A stretch of DNA of 64,000 bases from Aldehydirespirator sp965200005 (GTDB taxonomy: Bacteria; Actinomycetota; Acidimicrobiia; Acidimicrobiales; Aldehydirespiratoraceae). Shown here piece by piece: positions 43,011-52,106 of the stretch. The first letter of the stretch is position 1. Every line of letters starts with the position of its first letter. Below the pieces are notes generated by a model. The model ran no database searches. It saw nothing but the letters and a program-made list of their open reading frames with translations, and had not been told where the DNA came from. Location of the stretch: NCBI GenBank assembly GCA_965200005.1, contig OZ241331.1:3162001-3226000 (forward strand). The letters are read 5' to 3'. The position numbers and the translations under genes were made by a program.

Positions 43011-43874
43011 TTAAGGTTCCACAGCCGCGTTTCTGAGCGGAGCGAACAGGTCATCACCAAGCATGCCGTCAATCGTGGTTCGGGTACCCGCTCCGTAACG
43101 GATATACCACTCGGTGCCGAAAGCCATCTCAAAGGCAGCATCCGGCAAGGCCACCATCATCGAGTCGGCAGGAATCTGTGAGCGGTGTGCTCGCATCGCT
43201 TGTCGCTTCTCGGCTGCCACTGTTCGCACATCAATACAGTGAGTAAGTCGATCTGCGGAAACTCCTATAGCGCCGCTGTCAAGCGCAGCTTCCCACTCGT
43301 CAAAGTCTGCGTCGTGCGCCGATTCAGGATTGACCTCTTTTGCAATGCGAATCATTTGCTTCATGGAATCACGGAATTGTTGGCGATTGATGGTGGCCTC
43401 GTATACGAGCTCAACGCCCGCAAGTTCAGCGGCAAGTACACCTACCCGATGCACCTTTATGTGATCTGGATGACCGTAATTGCCGTTTGAGTCATAGCAA
43501 GTGAGCACCTTGGCTTGTTCATCTGTAAGGATGCGAGCGAGGCGTCTTGATGCCTCTTCTGTGTCTGCTTGCCAGAAACTCTCGGGATGGTCATTAGCCG
43601 GATCACCATCCATACCTGAGTCTCGATAACCAAGCATTACTACTTGGTGAACACCTAGAACCTCGGCCGCTGTTAGCAACTCTGCGTGACGTACTGCGGC
43701 TAGATCAATGCCGTCGGACTCTTCATCGCTGAGACCGGGCGTCTCGCCTACCGATCCGTCAGTTGCACAGACCAGCACAACCCGGTGACCTGCTCTAGAG
43801 GCGAGCAGCATCGTCCCGCCTGTTGCTATTGCCTCATCATCGGGGTGGGCGTGAAAGAAAACCGCTGTTGCCAT
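43011..43874 (-). CDS. PIG-L/LmbE family deacetylase (Mca/MshB-like)
   Basis: 287-residue zinc-dependent N-deacetylase. The metal motif AHPDDEAIATGG lies at residues ~9-20 and the third ligand region is SNGNYGHPDHIKVHR. Length and layout resemble mycothiol-pathway enzymes: MshB, or the mycothiol-conjugate amidase Mca. A mycothiol role is possible for an actinobacterium but not proven here. The gene lies 12 bases after the racemase gene, in the same unit. Confidence 0.85.
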   Translation of the reverse strand: MATAVFFHAHPDDEAIATGGTMLLASRAGHRVVLVCATDGSVGETPGLSDEESDGIDLAAVRHAELLTAAEVLGVHQVVMLGYRDSGMDGDPANDHPESFWQADTEEASRRLARILTDEQAKVLTCYDSNGNYGHPDHIKVHRVGVLAAELAGVELVYEATINRQQFRDSMKQMIRIAKEVNPESAHDADFDEWEAALDSGAIGVSADRLTHCIDVRTVAAEKRQAMRAHRSQIPADSMMVALPDAAFEMAFGTEWYIRYGAGTRTTIDGMLGDDLFAPLRNAAVEP

Positions 43875-43886
43875 AAGGGTGTGCGG

Positions 43887-45029
43887 CTAGGCCACTGCAC
43901 CTGCTTGACGCAGTGCTGAAATCTCAGAATCAGTCATTCCCATCTCGGCAAGTACTTCATCAGTGTGTTGACCTGCGTGTGGCGGTGGACGTCTGATAGT
44001 TGCCGGTGTACGACTAAAGCGTGGCGCCGGTCCAGGTTGAACAACTCCTGAGACGCTCGTGAATGTTTGACGCTGCTGGTTGTGAGAGTGTTCAGGAGCC
44101 TCTGCTAGCGACAAGACCGGTGCAAAACACGTGTCGGTGCCCTCGAGCAATTCGCACCACTCATCACGGGTTCGTTTGGCGACGATGGCGGCAAGTTTGG
44201 CTTTGAGAGTTGGCCATGCGTTGCGGTCATGTTGGGCATCCCACTCCGAACCGTCAAGGCCCAGAATCTGGCGCAGTCTGGCATAAAACTGTGGTTCGAT
44301 GGGCCCAAGTGAGATGTAGCGACCGTCCTTAGTCTCGTACACGTCATAGAAGTGAGCGCCACTGTCAAGCATGTTGGTGCCCCGTTCTTCAGTCCAGAAT
44401 CCTGAAGCCGCCATACCAAAGAACGGCGTCATTAACGACGCTGCACCATCGACCATGGCCGCATCAATCACCTGACCTTGCCCGGACGCCCTCGCTTCAA
44501 GCAGCGCGCAGACAACACCAAAGGCGAGATACATGCCACCTCCCCCGAAGTCACCCACCAGGTTCAAGGGTGGAACGGGTGCCCCCCCAGCGCGTCCGAT
44601 CGGATGAAGCGCACCGGCGAGTGCTATGTAATTGATGTCGTGACCGGCAGTCGATGCATAGGGACCCTGTTGCCCCCATCCCGTCATGCGGCCGTAGACG
44701 AGACTTTCGTTACGCCTCAGGCAATCTTCGGGGCCGATGCCGAGACGCTCGGCCACACCTGGCCGAAAACCCTCAATCAACACGTCGGCTGATTCAACGA
44801 GTGCTAGCACCGTCTCGACGCCTTGGGGTGACTTCAAATCCACCCCGACCGAACGCCTACCCCGACCCAGCAGATCGAGCGGCGGTTTGGCTGGATCTCC
44901 ACCGACGACAGAGCTGGCACGATCAATACGGATCGTCTCCGCTCCCATGTCGGTGAGCATCATGGCGCAAAACGGTGCCGGCCCGATACCAGCTATCTCA
45001 ACCACCCGGGTTCCAGTCAGCGGCCCCAC
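43887..45029 (-). CDS. CaiB/BaiF-family alpha-methylacyl-CoA racemase
   Basis: Interconverts (R)- and (S)-2-methylacyl-CoA esters, needed for beta-oxidation of branched or sterol side chains. It has 380 residues, the usual size. The catalytic His is in AGHDINYIALAGALHPIG, the catalytic Asp in NLVGDFGGGGMYLAFG, and YDVYETKDGRYISLGPIEPQFY is a racemase signature rather than a CoA-transferase one. It is first in a unit with the PIG-L and membrane genes. A long inverted repeat begins 9 bases upstream of its start. Confidence 0.88.
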   Translation of the reverse strand: MGPLTGTRVVEIAGIGPAPFCAMMLTDMGAETIRIDRASSVVGGDPAKPPLDLLGRGRRSVGVDLKSPQGVETVLALVESADVLIEGFRPGVAERLGIGPEDCLRRNESLVYGRMTGWGQQGPYASTAGHDINYIALAGALHPIGRAGGAPVPPLNLVGDFGGGGMYLAFGVVCALLEARASGQGQVIDAAMVDGAASLMTPFFGMAASGFWTEERGTNMLDSGAHFYDVYETKDGRYISLGPIEPQFYARLRQILGLDGSEWDAQHDRNAWPTLKAKLAAIVAKRTRDEWCELLEGTDTCFAPVLSLAEAPEHSHNQQRQTFTSVSGVVQPGPAPRFSRTPATIRRPPPHAGQHTDEVLAEMGMTDSEISALRQAGAVA

Positions 45030-45037
45030 ATCATCGC

Positions 45038-45069
45038 CTCTCGTGCCCCGTCAACATGGGGCAAGAGAG
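45038..45069. promoter_or_regulatory. 12-bp-arm inverted repeat between racemase and MFS genes
   Basis: CTCTCGTGCCCC (45038-45049) and GGGGCAAGAGAG (45058-45069) pair over 12 positions with one mismatch, around an 8-base spacer. It sits in the 92-base divergent region, nine bases before the racemase start. Its form is that of a dimeric-repressor operator, for example TetR type. Confidence 0.5.
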
Positions 45070-45121
45070 TACCTTTGGGCTTCGTCACTCCCCGATTGGG
45101 TTTGACTGGCTCTGGAGCGAC

Positions 45122-46408
45122 ATGCAGATAGCAGATATGGGACTAACCGAATCAATGCCTACCAACGTGGCGACTGTTCAACGACGAACGCTGCTGGTTC
45201 TCATGGGTTCGGTCATCCCCGCGAGCGCTGCCATGGCCTCATCGTTTGCCGCATCGGCTGTACTCGCCGAGGACATCACGGGCAGCGAGACGCTGGCGAC
45301 GCTGGCCGCCGGATCAATGTCGCTAGGAAGCATGGCCGCAGCCGTGCCGCTAGCTCGCAGGATGGCACGACTCGGCAGGCGCCGGGGCCTCGTGGGCGGC
45401 TGGACGATCGGCTTCTTTGGGGCTTTTCTGGCACTGATCGCAGCCCTCGCCGACCTCTACCCTCTCGTCGTCATCGGGATTATCGGTGTGGGTGCCGGTA
45501 ACGCCACCAACCTTGCAGCGCGCTTCGCGGTTGCCGACCTCGCTACAGAAGACAGGCGTGCGCGTGCTATCGGAATGCTGGTCTGGGCATCGACGTTTGG
45601 GGCCGCAGCCGGCCCGACCATCGCCTTGGGTCCAATGTCAGACTTTGCGGGACTGCTGGGACTACCGGAATTGTCTGGCCCTTACATCCTGAGCTCGCTG
45701 ATGTTCCTCAGCGGACTCATGCTCACCCACTCGATGCTTAGGCCGGATCCGCTCGAAGTGCTCGGCACCATCGGTTCCGAGGCAGATAAGCCGCTATCAC
45801 CTCAAAAGATCGTGCGCCGCATCCTTTCAGTGCCTACGGCACGCCTCGCTCTTGTCGCCATGCTCATCGGCCAGACCGTCATGGTCGCGGTTATGACTGC
45901 CACCCCGCTTCACATGACAGGCGGTGGGCAAGACCTCGCGGTTGTTGGCCAAGTCATCTCGCTGCACATAGTTGGCATGTATGCGTTCTCGCCGATCGTG
46001 GGATGGCTGGTTGACCGGCTCGGGCCAAACACAGTGATCATGCTCGGCGGGATGTTGCTGTTCATTGGTGCAGAGCTTGCAGGTCACACCGATCCCGAGC
46101 ACAGCGCAGGTCTCTTTAGTGGGCTAACACTCATCGGAATTGGTTGGAGTTGCGGACTGATAGCGGGAAGCGCGCTGCTGACCAGTTCATTTCCTGCTCA
46201 TCAACGTGTTGAGGTACAAGGCGGAGCGGACTTCGTCATGACAACGGGCGGCGCCATCGGGGGTATCTCCTCGGGTGCGCTCGTGGAGTTGCTGGGTTTC
46301 GCCAATCTGAGCCACTACTCCGGCATCGCCGCTCTCGTGCTTGTGGCCGCGGCACTAGCGGCTTGGTACACGTCTCGTACTCCGGCACGTGTCACTGCGC
46401 GTGGCTGA
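45122..46408 (+). CDS. MFS transporter
   Basis: About 428 residues, twelve hydrophobic segments, with ARRMARLGRRRGLVGG in the loop-2/3 position. Motif-A Asp is replaced, so it is a divergent MFS protein. The frame is open to 44975, but that would run through the divergent racemase start. I chose the ATG at 45122; later ATGs at 45137 and 45155 are alternatives. The 3' end overlaps the convergent thiQ gene by 17 bases. Substrate unknown. Confidence 0.82.
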   Translation: MQIADMGLTESMPTNVATVQRRTLLVLMGSVIPASAAMASSFAASAVLAEDITGSETLATLAAGSMSLGSMAAAVPLARRMARLGRRRGLVGGWTIGFFGAFLALIAALADLYPLVVIGIIGVGAGNATNLAARFAVADLATEDRRARAIGMLVWASTFGAAAGPTIALGPMSDFAGLLGLPELSGPYILSSLMFLSGLMLTHSMLRPDPLEVLGTIGSEADKPLSPQKIVRRILSVPTARLALVAMLIGQTVMVAVMTATPLHMTGGGQDLAVVGQVISLHIVGMYAFSPIVGWLVDRLGPNTVIMLGGMLLFIGAELAGHTDPEHSAGLFSGLTLIGIGWSCGLIAGSALLTSSFPAHQRVEVQGGADFVMTTGGAIGGISSGALVELLGFANLSHYSGIAALVLVAAALAAWYTSRTPARVTARG

Positions 46409-47411
46409 CCTGCACGACTGCTTGGGGATCGATGTGGTACCTCAAGTAGTCGCCTGGCGTTGCCGGTCGCCGATCACGCACGACCAACTCAACCGCACCC
46501 GGATCCGTCTTTAGAGTCAACTCGTAGCGGTCGCCACGGAAGCGGCACTTCATCACTGTCGCCTGAACGATGTTCGCGGGCGGCACCGTTGTTGGGCTTG
46601 TCTGGCTAGCACGAGTGAAGGCATCGCTGCGGATCACGGACGTTCCCTCGTCTGTGCTGATGGAACCCCACGGCACGCGTCCGCCTTGACCGATGTCGAT
46701 GAAGTTCGTATGCCGCAGGAAGCGTGCAACGTCAGCACGGCGGGGATCGTGCCAGACATCTGCGGGTGTACCAATCCGAGCGATACGTCCGGCCTGCATC
46801 ACCGCGACACGGTCAGCGATCTCAAATGCCTCGTCGTGGTCGTGTGTCACATAGAGAACTGTGACACCCACATCTCGCAGCAGACTCCGCAACTCTGCCG
46901 TTAAGGCTTCCCGGCGCGGGCGATCAAGCGAACCCAGCGGCTCGTCAAGCATCAACAGCCTCGGCTCTGGGGCTAGCGAACGCGCCAGCGCGACCCGCTG
47001 CGCCTCGCCGCCCGACAGTGTCGCCACCTCACGGGGCCCGTATCCCTGCAACCCAACGAGGGCCAGAACCTCAGTTACCCGGTGACGGCGTCGAGCAGTT
47101 GGCATCTTTTGCATTCGAAGACCGAACGCAACGTTTGCAGCCACATCCCGGTGCGAGAAGAGCGCGTGCTCCTGGAACATGAGACCGAAGTCACGCTTGT
47201 GTACCGGCACACTTTCAAGATCGTTGCCATCCCACAGGACTGCACCTTCGGTGAGTGGTTGAAGCCCCGCGATAGCCCGTAACAGGGTGCTCTTGCCGCA
47301 CCCACTAGGGCCGAGAATCGCGACGACCTCACCGTGACCAACGTCTAGGTCAATGCGGTCAATCGCTTTGTGGCCTCCAAACGACACCGACACACCGCTG
47401 ACGCTCAACAT
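46392..47411 (-). CDS. thiQ: Thiamine ABC transporter ATPase
   Basis: 339-residue ATPase energising the thiamine importer. Walker A LGPSGCGKSTLLRAIAG, Q-loop GLMFQEHALFSHRDV, signature LSGGEAQRVALARSL, Walker B LLMLDEPLGSLD and H-loop VLYVTHDHDEAFEIADR. The C-terminal ~100 residues form a TOBE-like regulatory domain. Longer than enterobacterial ThiQ (~230), resembling the Fe3+/spermidine ATPases of the same superfamily. Third gene of the riboswitch-controlled operon. Confidence 0.88.
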   Translation of the reverse strand: MLSVSGVSVSFGGHKAIDRIDLDVGHGEVVAILGPSGCGKSTLLRAIAGLQPLTEGAVLWDGNDLESVPVHKRDFGLMFQEHALFSHRDVAANVAFGLRMQKMPTARRRHRVTEVLALVGLQGYGPREVATLSGGEAQRVALARSLAPEPRLLMLDEPLGSLDRPRREALTAELRSLLRDVGVTVLYVTHDHDEAFEIADRVAVMQAGRIARIGTPADVWHDPRRADVARFLRHTNFIDIGQGGRVPWGSISTDEGTSVIRSDAFTRASQTSPTTVPPANIVQATVMKCRFRGDRYELTLKTDPGAVELVVRDRRPATPGDYLRYHIDPQAVVQVSHAQ

Positions 47412-47422
47412 GGCGTTCCGCC

Positions 47423-49135
47423 TTAGATCCCGCCGCGACGAGCGTCGCCCCAGATGTCCATGATGAAGACTGCCACAGCAGTGAGGATCATCAGCGCTAC
47501 GGCAAGGGCCATCGCCTGACCGCGCAGCGCGTCCCCAGGTGTGCCCAGGAGACGGAACAGCGCGAGCGGGGCTGTGAGAGTCTCGGGACGGCGCGGGATG
47601 AACGATGTAGCCCCGAACTCCCCGACCGATACAGCGAACGCGAAGCCAGCACCTACGGCGAGTCCCCGGGCAGCAAGCCTGAAGTCGACCTCACGCCTGA
47701 CCGTTCGTGGCGACGCTCCAAGTACGGCGGCTGCCTCGCGGATTCTTGGGTTGATCGACCTCAGCATTGGAACAAGCGTGCGTACCACAAACGGGATCCC
47801 GACGACTGCATGAGCGATTGGCACGATGATGACCGAGGTGCGCAGGTCGACCACTCCCCGGTTCAGCACCAGCAGGTAGCCGAGCCCGATTGTCACGGCT
47901 GAGGTGCCCAAAGGCAGCGTCAAGCCAACATCAAAGATCCTTGCGCTAGCCGAGCCCGTGTCACCTAAGCGAGTCGTTGGCCGCAAGACCGCCAGGGTGG
48001 CTGCACCGCCAACAACCACTGCGATCGCAGCCGCGGGCAACGCAAAGGTGACCGAGTTGATAAGTGCCGACAATGCGCTTGCGGGCAACAGGTTCACTCG
48101 CTCAGCCAAGGCCGCAAAGTTGGCAAACGAGTAACCCCCGTCACGTCCTGCCGACAGCGAGCGTTCCACCAACGCAGCCAGCGGCAGACCCAGCAGCCCC
48201 GCCATGATCGCGAGGTTTGCCACCAGGAAGGGGCCCTGGCGCCTCGGTACGGACGCCGCTACGGAGGCCGCTGGCTCTAGCGCGTTCCGACGGCGCTCTA
48301 GCACGTTCGAGACGACAACGAGCACCACGACCGCAACCAACTGGACAACGGCAAGAGCGGCGGCGGTGTTGAGGTCGAGTCGCACGACGGCGTACCGGTA
48401 GATCTCGGTTTCGATGGTGGCCCTCGCCGGCCCCCCAAGGATCAGCACCACACCGAAAGACGTAAACGAGAAGAGGAACACGATTGCTGAGGCCGCGGCT
48501 AGAGACGGCGCCAACCTGGGTAGGACAACCCGTGCAAACACCTGCATTCGATCGGCTCCCAGCATGCGTGCCTGGTCTTCGATCCGGGCATCCATTCCGG
48601 CCCAGTAAGCACCGACGGTGCGCAAAACCACCGCGTAGTTGAAGAACACGTGAGCTGCGAGGATTGCCCAAACGCTGTGACGCAAGCTCAGCCCGCCGCC
48701 ACTGCCGGCCAGGCCGAAACGATCAAAGACCCCCTCAAACGCGGCGGCTACCACCACTGTTGGCAACACGAAGGGCACTGTTGCCACGGCACGAACGATC
48801 CGCTGTCCTCTGAAACGCAGGCGTGCTACGGCAGCAGCACCCGGCAAGGCAACCAGCACAGTGAGGATGGTCGATACTGCGGCCTGCCAGATGGTGAACC
48901 AGATGATCCCGAGATTCGAAGAAGACGTCACGACCTTGAGCAACGGTGCGAACGCGCTGGCAAAGCCTTGGCCGCCTAAGCCACGCCAGATGACACCAGC
49001 AATTGGCCACACGAAGAACAGCAGCATGAACGCACCAGCAATGGCACTTGGTGCGGCCCGGGCGACACGTCTCATGCTCAGATGACCTGTTTCAACGGCA
49101 GGCTCACGTGGAATCTGAGCTTTTGATCGTGACAA
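47423..49135 (-). CDS. thiP: Thiamine ABC transporter permease (two-domain)
   Basis: 570-residue permease with about twelve TM helices in two binding-protein-dependent permease domains. The EAA-type loops are visible as EDQARMLGADRMQVFARVVLPRLAPS (first half) and REAAAVLGASPRTVRREVDFRLAARGL (second half). The layout matches ThiP and the related FbpB iron permeases; the TPP riboswitch upstream decides for thiamine or a precursor. It is 11 bases upstream of thiQ. Confidence 0.88.
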   Translation of the reverse strand: MSRSKAQIPREPAVETGHLSMRRVARAAPSAIAGAFMLLFFVWPIAGVIWRGLGGQGFASAFAPLLKVVTSSSNLGIIWFTIWQAAVSTILTVLVALPGAAAVARLRFRGQRIVRAVATVPFVLPTVVVAAAFEGVFDRFGLAGSGGGLSLRHSVWAILAAHVFFNYAVVLRTVGAYWAGMDARIEDQARMLGADRMQVFARVVLPRLAPSLAAASAIVFLFSFTSFGVVLILGGPARATIETEIYRYAVVRLDLNTAAALAVVQLVAVVVLVVVSNVLERRRNALEPAASVAASVPRRQGPFLVANLAIMAGLLGLPLAALVERSLSAGRDGGYSFANFAALAERVNLLPASALSALINSVTFALPAAAIAVVVGGAATLAVLRPTTRLGDTGSASARIFDVGLTLPLGTSAVTIGLGYLLVLNRGVVDLRTSVIIVPIAHAVVGIPFVVRTLVPMLRSINPRIREAAAVLGASPRTVRREVDFRLAARGLAVGAGFAFAVSVGEFGATSFIPRRPETLTAPLALFRLLGTPGDALRGQAMALAVALMILTAVAVFIMDIWGDARRGGI

Positions 49136-49167
49136 GACCCGGGCGGCGTGACTCAGGAATTAGCGAT

Positions 49168-50319
49168 TTAGCGCAAAACGATCTGCACCCAGCGGTCAGT
49201 CCAGTCATTGCGATGTGCCTCGACCTCAGCGGGATCAAGCATGTGCGGATCATCGGCAAGTTGAGCATGTTCGACGAACTCACCGGGGAGCGAAGCAGAG
49301 TCAGCTACAGGGAAAACAAACATGTTGAGTGGAACATCGTTCTGGAACGTGGGAGTGAGCATGAAATCCACCAACGCCCTTGCGCCCGCTGGATTCGCAG
49401 CACCCTTGAGGACTCCTGCGAACTCGATCTGGCGGTAACAGCTTTCAGTCACAACTCCGGTTGGGGGTGTATCGACCGGAGGGTCTGCGTAAATCACTTC
49501 CGCAGGGGGGCTCGAAGCATATGACACGACCAGCGAACGCTCACCGCCACCGGCAGCGAACTCGCCGTAGTAAGCGTCCTCCCAACCTGCAGTGACCGAT
49601 AGATCGTTAGCCCTCAACTCAGACCAGTACTTCTCCCAACCGTCACCGAAGTGAGCGATTGTGGCGAGCAAAAAGGCAAGACCAGGCGAGGAAGTCTCGG
49701 GACTCTGCACCACCAGCATGCCGGCGTAACGAGAATCAGTTAGATCCTCCAGTGATGTCGGCGGTGGCAAGGTTTCGTCGAAGGCATCAATCCAGTAGTT
49801 GAGGCAAACGTCACCGAAGTCGATCGGTGTGACCCGATGGAGATCATCAAGTTCGAAGTGGTCGGCGACGTCAGCAAGTCCTGGCGATTCATACGCCTCG
49901 AACAAATCGCAATCAAGACCGCGTTGCAGAAATGTGTTGTCAATCCCGAAAAGCACATCACCGAGAGGCTCGCCTGCCGTGAGGCAAGCTTGACTCACCA
50001 ATGCTCCGGCATCTCCCATCCCGAGCAACTCAACCGTTACCCCTGTTGACTCGGTGAAGACTGCGAGTGTCTCCGGGGACAGGCTGAACGAGTCATGTGT
50101 AAGGAGGGTGACAGTTGTCCCCGCCAGGCTCTCGGATTGTGAGTCATTGCTCTCACTCCCAGATCCTCCAATACATGCGGCAGCTATGAGACCAACAGCA
50201 ACCGCGACCGTCGATGCCTTGATGCTGTGAGCTAACCGTCGAGGCTTGCTGAGCGAACGGTGGACTGCCGCTTGGTTAACGACGTGGTTGCTCTTCGCCG
50301 ATGAGATCTGAGGTGTCAT
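49168..50319 (-). CDS. thiB: Thiamine-binding lipoprotein
   Basis: 383-residue extracytoplasmic receptor. A basic N-terminus and hydrophobic segment end in a lipobox (GLIAAACIGG). The mature part is ThiB-like: TVTLLTHDSFSLSPETLAVFTESTGVTVELLGMGDAGALVSQ, GDVLFGIDNTFLQRGL, TPIDFGDVCLNYWID, SYASSPPAEVIY. The start ATG lies 3 bases after the RBS GGAGGA (50323-50328), which is part of the riboswitch 3' region. Confidence 0.9.
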   Translation of the reverse strand: MTPQISSAKSNHVVNQAAVHRSLSKPRRLAHSIKASTVAVAVGLIAAACIGGSGSESNDSQSESLAGTTVTLLTHDSFSLSPETLAVFTESTGVTVELLGMGDAGALVSQACLTAGEPLGDVLFGIDNTFLQRGLDCDLFEAYESPGLADVADHFELDDLHRVTPIDFGDVCLNYWIDAFDETLPPPTSLEDLTDSRYAGMLVVQSPETSSPGLAFLLATIAHFGDGWEKYWSELRANDLSVTAGWEDAYYGEFAAGGGERSLVVSYASSPPAEVIYADPPVDTPPTGVVTESCYRQIEFAGVLKGAANPAGARALVDFMLTPTFQNDVPLNMFVFPVADSASLPGEFVEHAQLADDPHMLDPAEVEAHRNDWTDRWVQIVLR

Positions 50320-50321
50320 GC

Positions 50322-50416
50322 TTCCTCCGCTGGCATTATCCAGATCAGGTCTTGCGGGTCGACACCGCCGTAATGCGGGTGCCCTCTCAGCCCGGCTGTC
50401 CCGAGCTCCCCGGTTG
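50322..50416 (-). promoter_or_regulatory. TPP riboswitch (THI element)
   Basis: Read on the minus strand, the leader has the two invariant TPP-aptamer segments: GGGCTGAGAGGGC with ACCCGC, and ACCTGATCTGGATAATGCC followed by AGCGGAGGAAGC. These are the pyrimidine- and pyrophosphate-sensing helices. The RBS of thiB is in the closing-stem strand, so ligand binding would block ribosome access (translational control). It controls thiBPQ. Confidence 0.95.
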
Positions 50417-50518
50417 ATTTGAAGGAGAGGCTAACTCAGATCACAACAGTGTCGCCACGAAAGTGTCGCCAGACATGGGGCGTCTCAATCTTTGGGTGGT
50501 CGCGTAGCGTTCGCCGGG

Positions 50519-51673
50519 ATGCGGGTATCGGTGATAGTCCCGACCTACAACGAAGTTGACAACATCGTTGAGGTCATTGACCGTCTACGTCGCACTCTCA
50601 GCGGGCAAACGCACGAGATCATCGTGGTTGACGACAACAGTCCCGACTTCACATGGCAGCTAGCGCGCCAACATGGCGCCCATGATCCATCCGTCAAGGT
50701 CATCCGTCGGATCGGCAAGCGTGGCTTAGCTTCTGCCGTGCTTGATGGCATGGCAGCTGCATCGGGAGAGTCGCTGGCAGTCATCGACGGTGACCTGCAA
50801 CATGACGAGACAGTGCTCGGGGTCATGGTCGCATCAGTCATAGACGACGGCGCCGACATTTGTATAGGCACCCGAATGGGTGACGGTGGGTCGCAGGGTC
50901 AAAGAACCAAGACACGCCGCCGGGTAACTACTGCAGGAGACGCCATCGCTCGCAAGATCCTGCCACCGTTACGTCGTACATCCGATCCCTTGAGTGGGTT
51001 CTTCGTGGTGAGTAGACACCTCTATGAGCAGGCGGCCCCACAGATGAACCGGAACCTGCGTGAATACAAGGTTCTTTGGATGTTCCTTGCGCACCAACAC
51101 GACATCAAGGTGACAGAAGTCGGCTATGTGTTTCGACCCCGAGTTGGAGGAGAAACCAAGCTAAGTGGCGGGGTTCTTCTAGATGATCTCATCAGCGCAC
51201 TCGCACTAAGGATCGGGCGGAACGTCTCGCCACTGTTTATCAAGTACTGCCTGGTCGGGGCTAGCGGTGTGGCAGTCAGCCTGATCGTGTATGCACTAGG
51301 CGAACTAGCCAATCTCCCAGCATTCAACCTTGGCATCACACCAGACCTGAATCCGATATACCTTTCGGCGCTACTCGGAATACAAGCGAGCATCATTACC
51401 AATTTCCTAGCAAACAATTACTTCACGTTCTATGACAGACGCTACCGAGGTTGGAGTTTATTGGGAGGATTCTCGCTGTTTCAGTTGGTGTCGGTAGTCG
51501 GTGTGTTCGTGCAGTTGTCCGTGTTCCAGTTGCTGCATCGCAACGGTTTCCCGACCAGTTCCGCAAGCCCCGACATTGCTGCCGCAATCAACAATGGAGT
51601 GGGCCTTGCTCTAGCGTCGGTAACGAACTTCTTTCTCAACGTTTCGATCACCTGGAATCGCCGCCAAGTCTGA
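50519..51673 (+). CDS. Polyprenol-phosphate glycosyltransferase fused to GtrA domain
   Basis: About 384 residues. The GT-A family-2 domain (residues 1-230) has SVIVPTYNEVDNI, VVDDNSPD, AVIDGDLQHD and SRHLYEQAAPQ, as in dolichol-phosphate-mannose synthases that charge polyprenyl phosphate with a sugar. The C-terminal ~150 residues are a four-TM GtrA-like domain (FIKYCLVGASGVAVSLIVYALG, ANNYFTFYDRRYRGWSLL) that may flip or anchor the product. The ATG at 50519 starts exactly at the conserved strand; the frame extends to 50492. Likely role in cell-wall glycan or glycoprotein mannosylation. Confidence 0.88.
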   Translation: MRVSVIVPTYNEVDNIVEVIDRLRRTLSGQTHEIIVVDDNSPDFTWQLARQHGAHDPSVKVIRRIGKRGLASAVLDGMAAASGESLAVIDGDLQHDETVLGVMVASVIDDGADICIGTRMGDGGSQGQRTKTRRRVTTAGDAIARKILPPLRRTSDPLSGFFVVSRHLYEQAAPQMNRNLREYKVLWMFLAHQHDIKVTEVGYVFRPRVGGETKLSGGVLLDDLISALALRIGRNVSPLFIKYCLVGASGVAVSLIVYALGELANLPAFNLGITPDLNPIYLSALLGIQASIITNFLANNYFTFYDRRYRGWSLLGGFSLFQLVSVVGVFVQLSVFQLLHRNGFPTSSASPDIAAAINNGVGLALASVTNFFLNVSITWNRRQV

Positions 51674-51725
51674 ACGCGACCTGCTCAAGCCGAGAGGACA
51701 ACAACGCAGCCGCCTTTGGGCTCTA

Positions 51726-51741
51726 GGGGTTCTCTAACCCC
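51726..51741. terminator. Small hairpin between convergent genes
   Basis: GGGGTT-CTCT-AACCCC, a perfect 6-base stem, lies at the convergence of the glycosyltransferase (ends 51673) and the metallopeptidase, whose stop codon it overlaps. No T-tract, so only a weak terminator candidate. Confidence 0.4.
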
Positions 51742-52078
51742 ACCCAAGCTCGTGAAGTCGAGGGTCATCAATGCCGAAGTGATGAGCAATCTCGTGGACA
51801 ACAGTTACTCCGACTTCATCAATCACATCTTGCTCAGTCTCGCAAGCCGCGCAGATTGGAAGACGAAACAGTCGCACCATGTCGGGCATTACCAGACCGC
51901 CGTAGTCGTGGCGTTCGGTGAGAGGAATGCCTTCATATAGGCCTAACAACCTCGAGTCTTCACCGAAGTCCTCGACGACCACGACAACGTTGCTCATCAG
52001 ACTCCCGATTTCGGGGGGCAGCGAGTCGAGCGCCTCGGCAACTAACTGCTCAAACCGCGACTCGTCAACGACAAACAT
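51734..52078 (-). CDS. Zincin-family metallopeptidase
   Basis: 114-residue protein with a zinc protease motif HEIAHHFGIDD near the C-terminus and the family's opening FEQLVAEALDSLPPEIGSLMSNVVVVVEDF. Matches the small zincin (formerly DUF1025) group common in actinobacteria. Substrate unknown. It is divergent from the helicase gene with a 28-base gap. Confidence 0.85.
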   Translation of the reverse strand: MFVVDESRFEQLVAEALDSLPPEIGSLMSNVVVVVEDFGEDSRLLGLYEGIPLTERHDYGGLVMPDMVRLFRLPICAACETEQDVIDEVGVTVVHEIAHHFGIDDPRLHELGWG

Positions 52079-52106
52079 TGCCGTGAGAACCTAGGTCATC
52101 GGGGCC

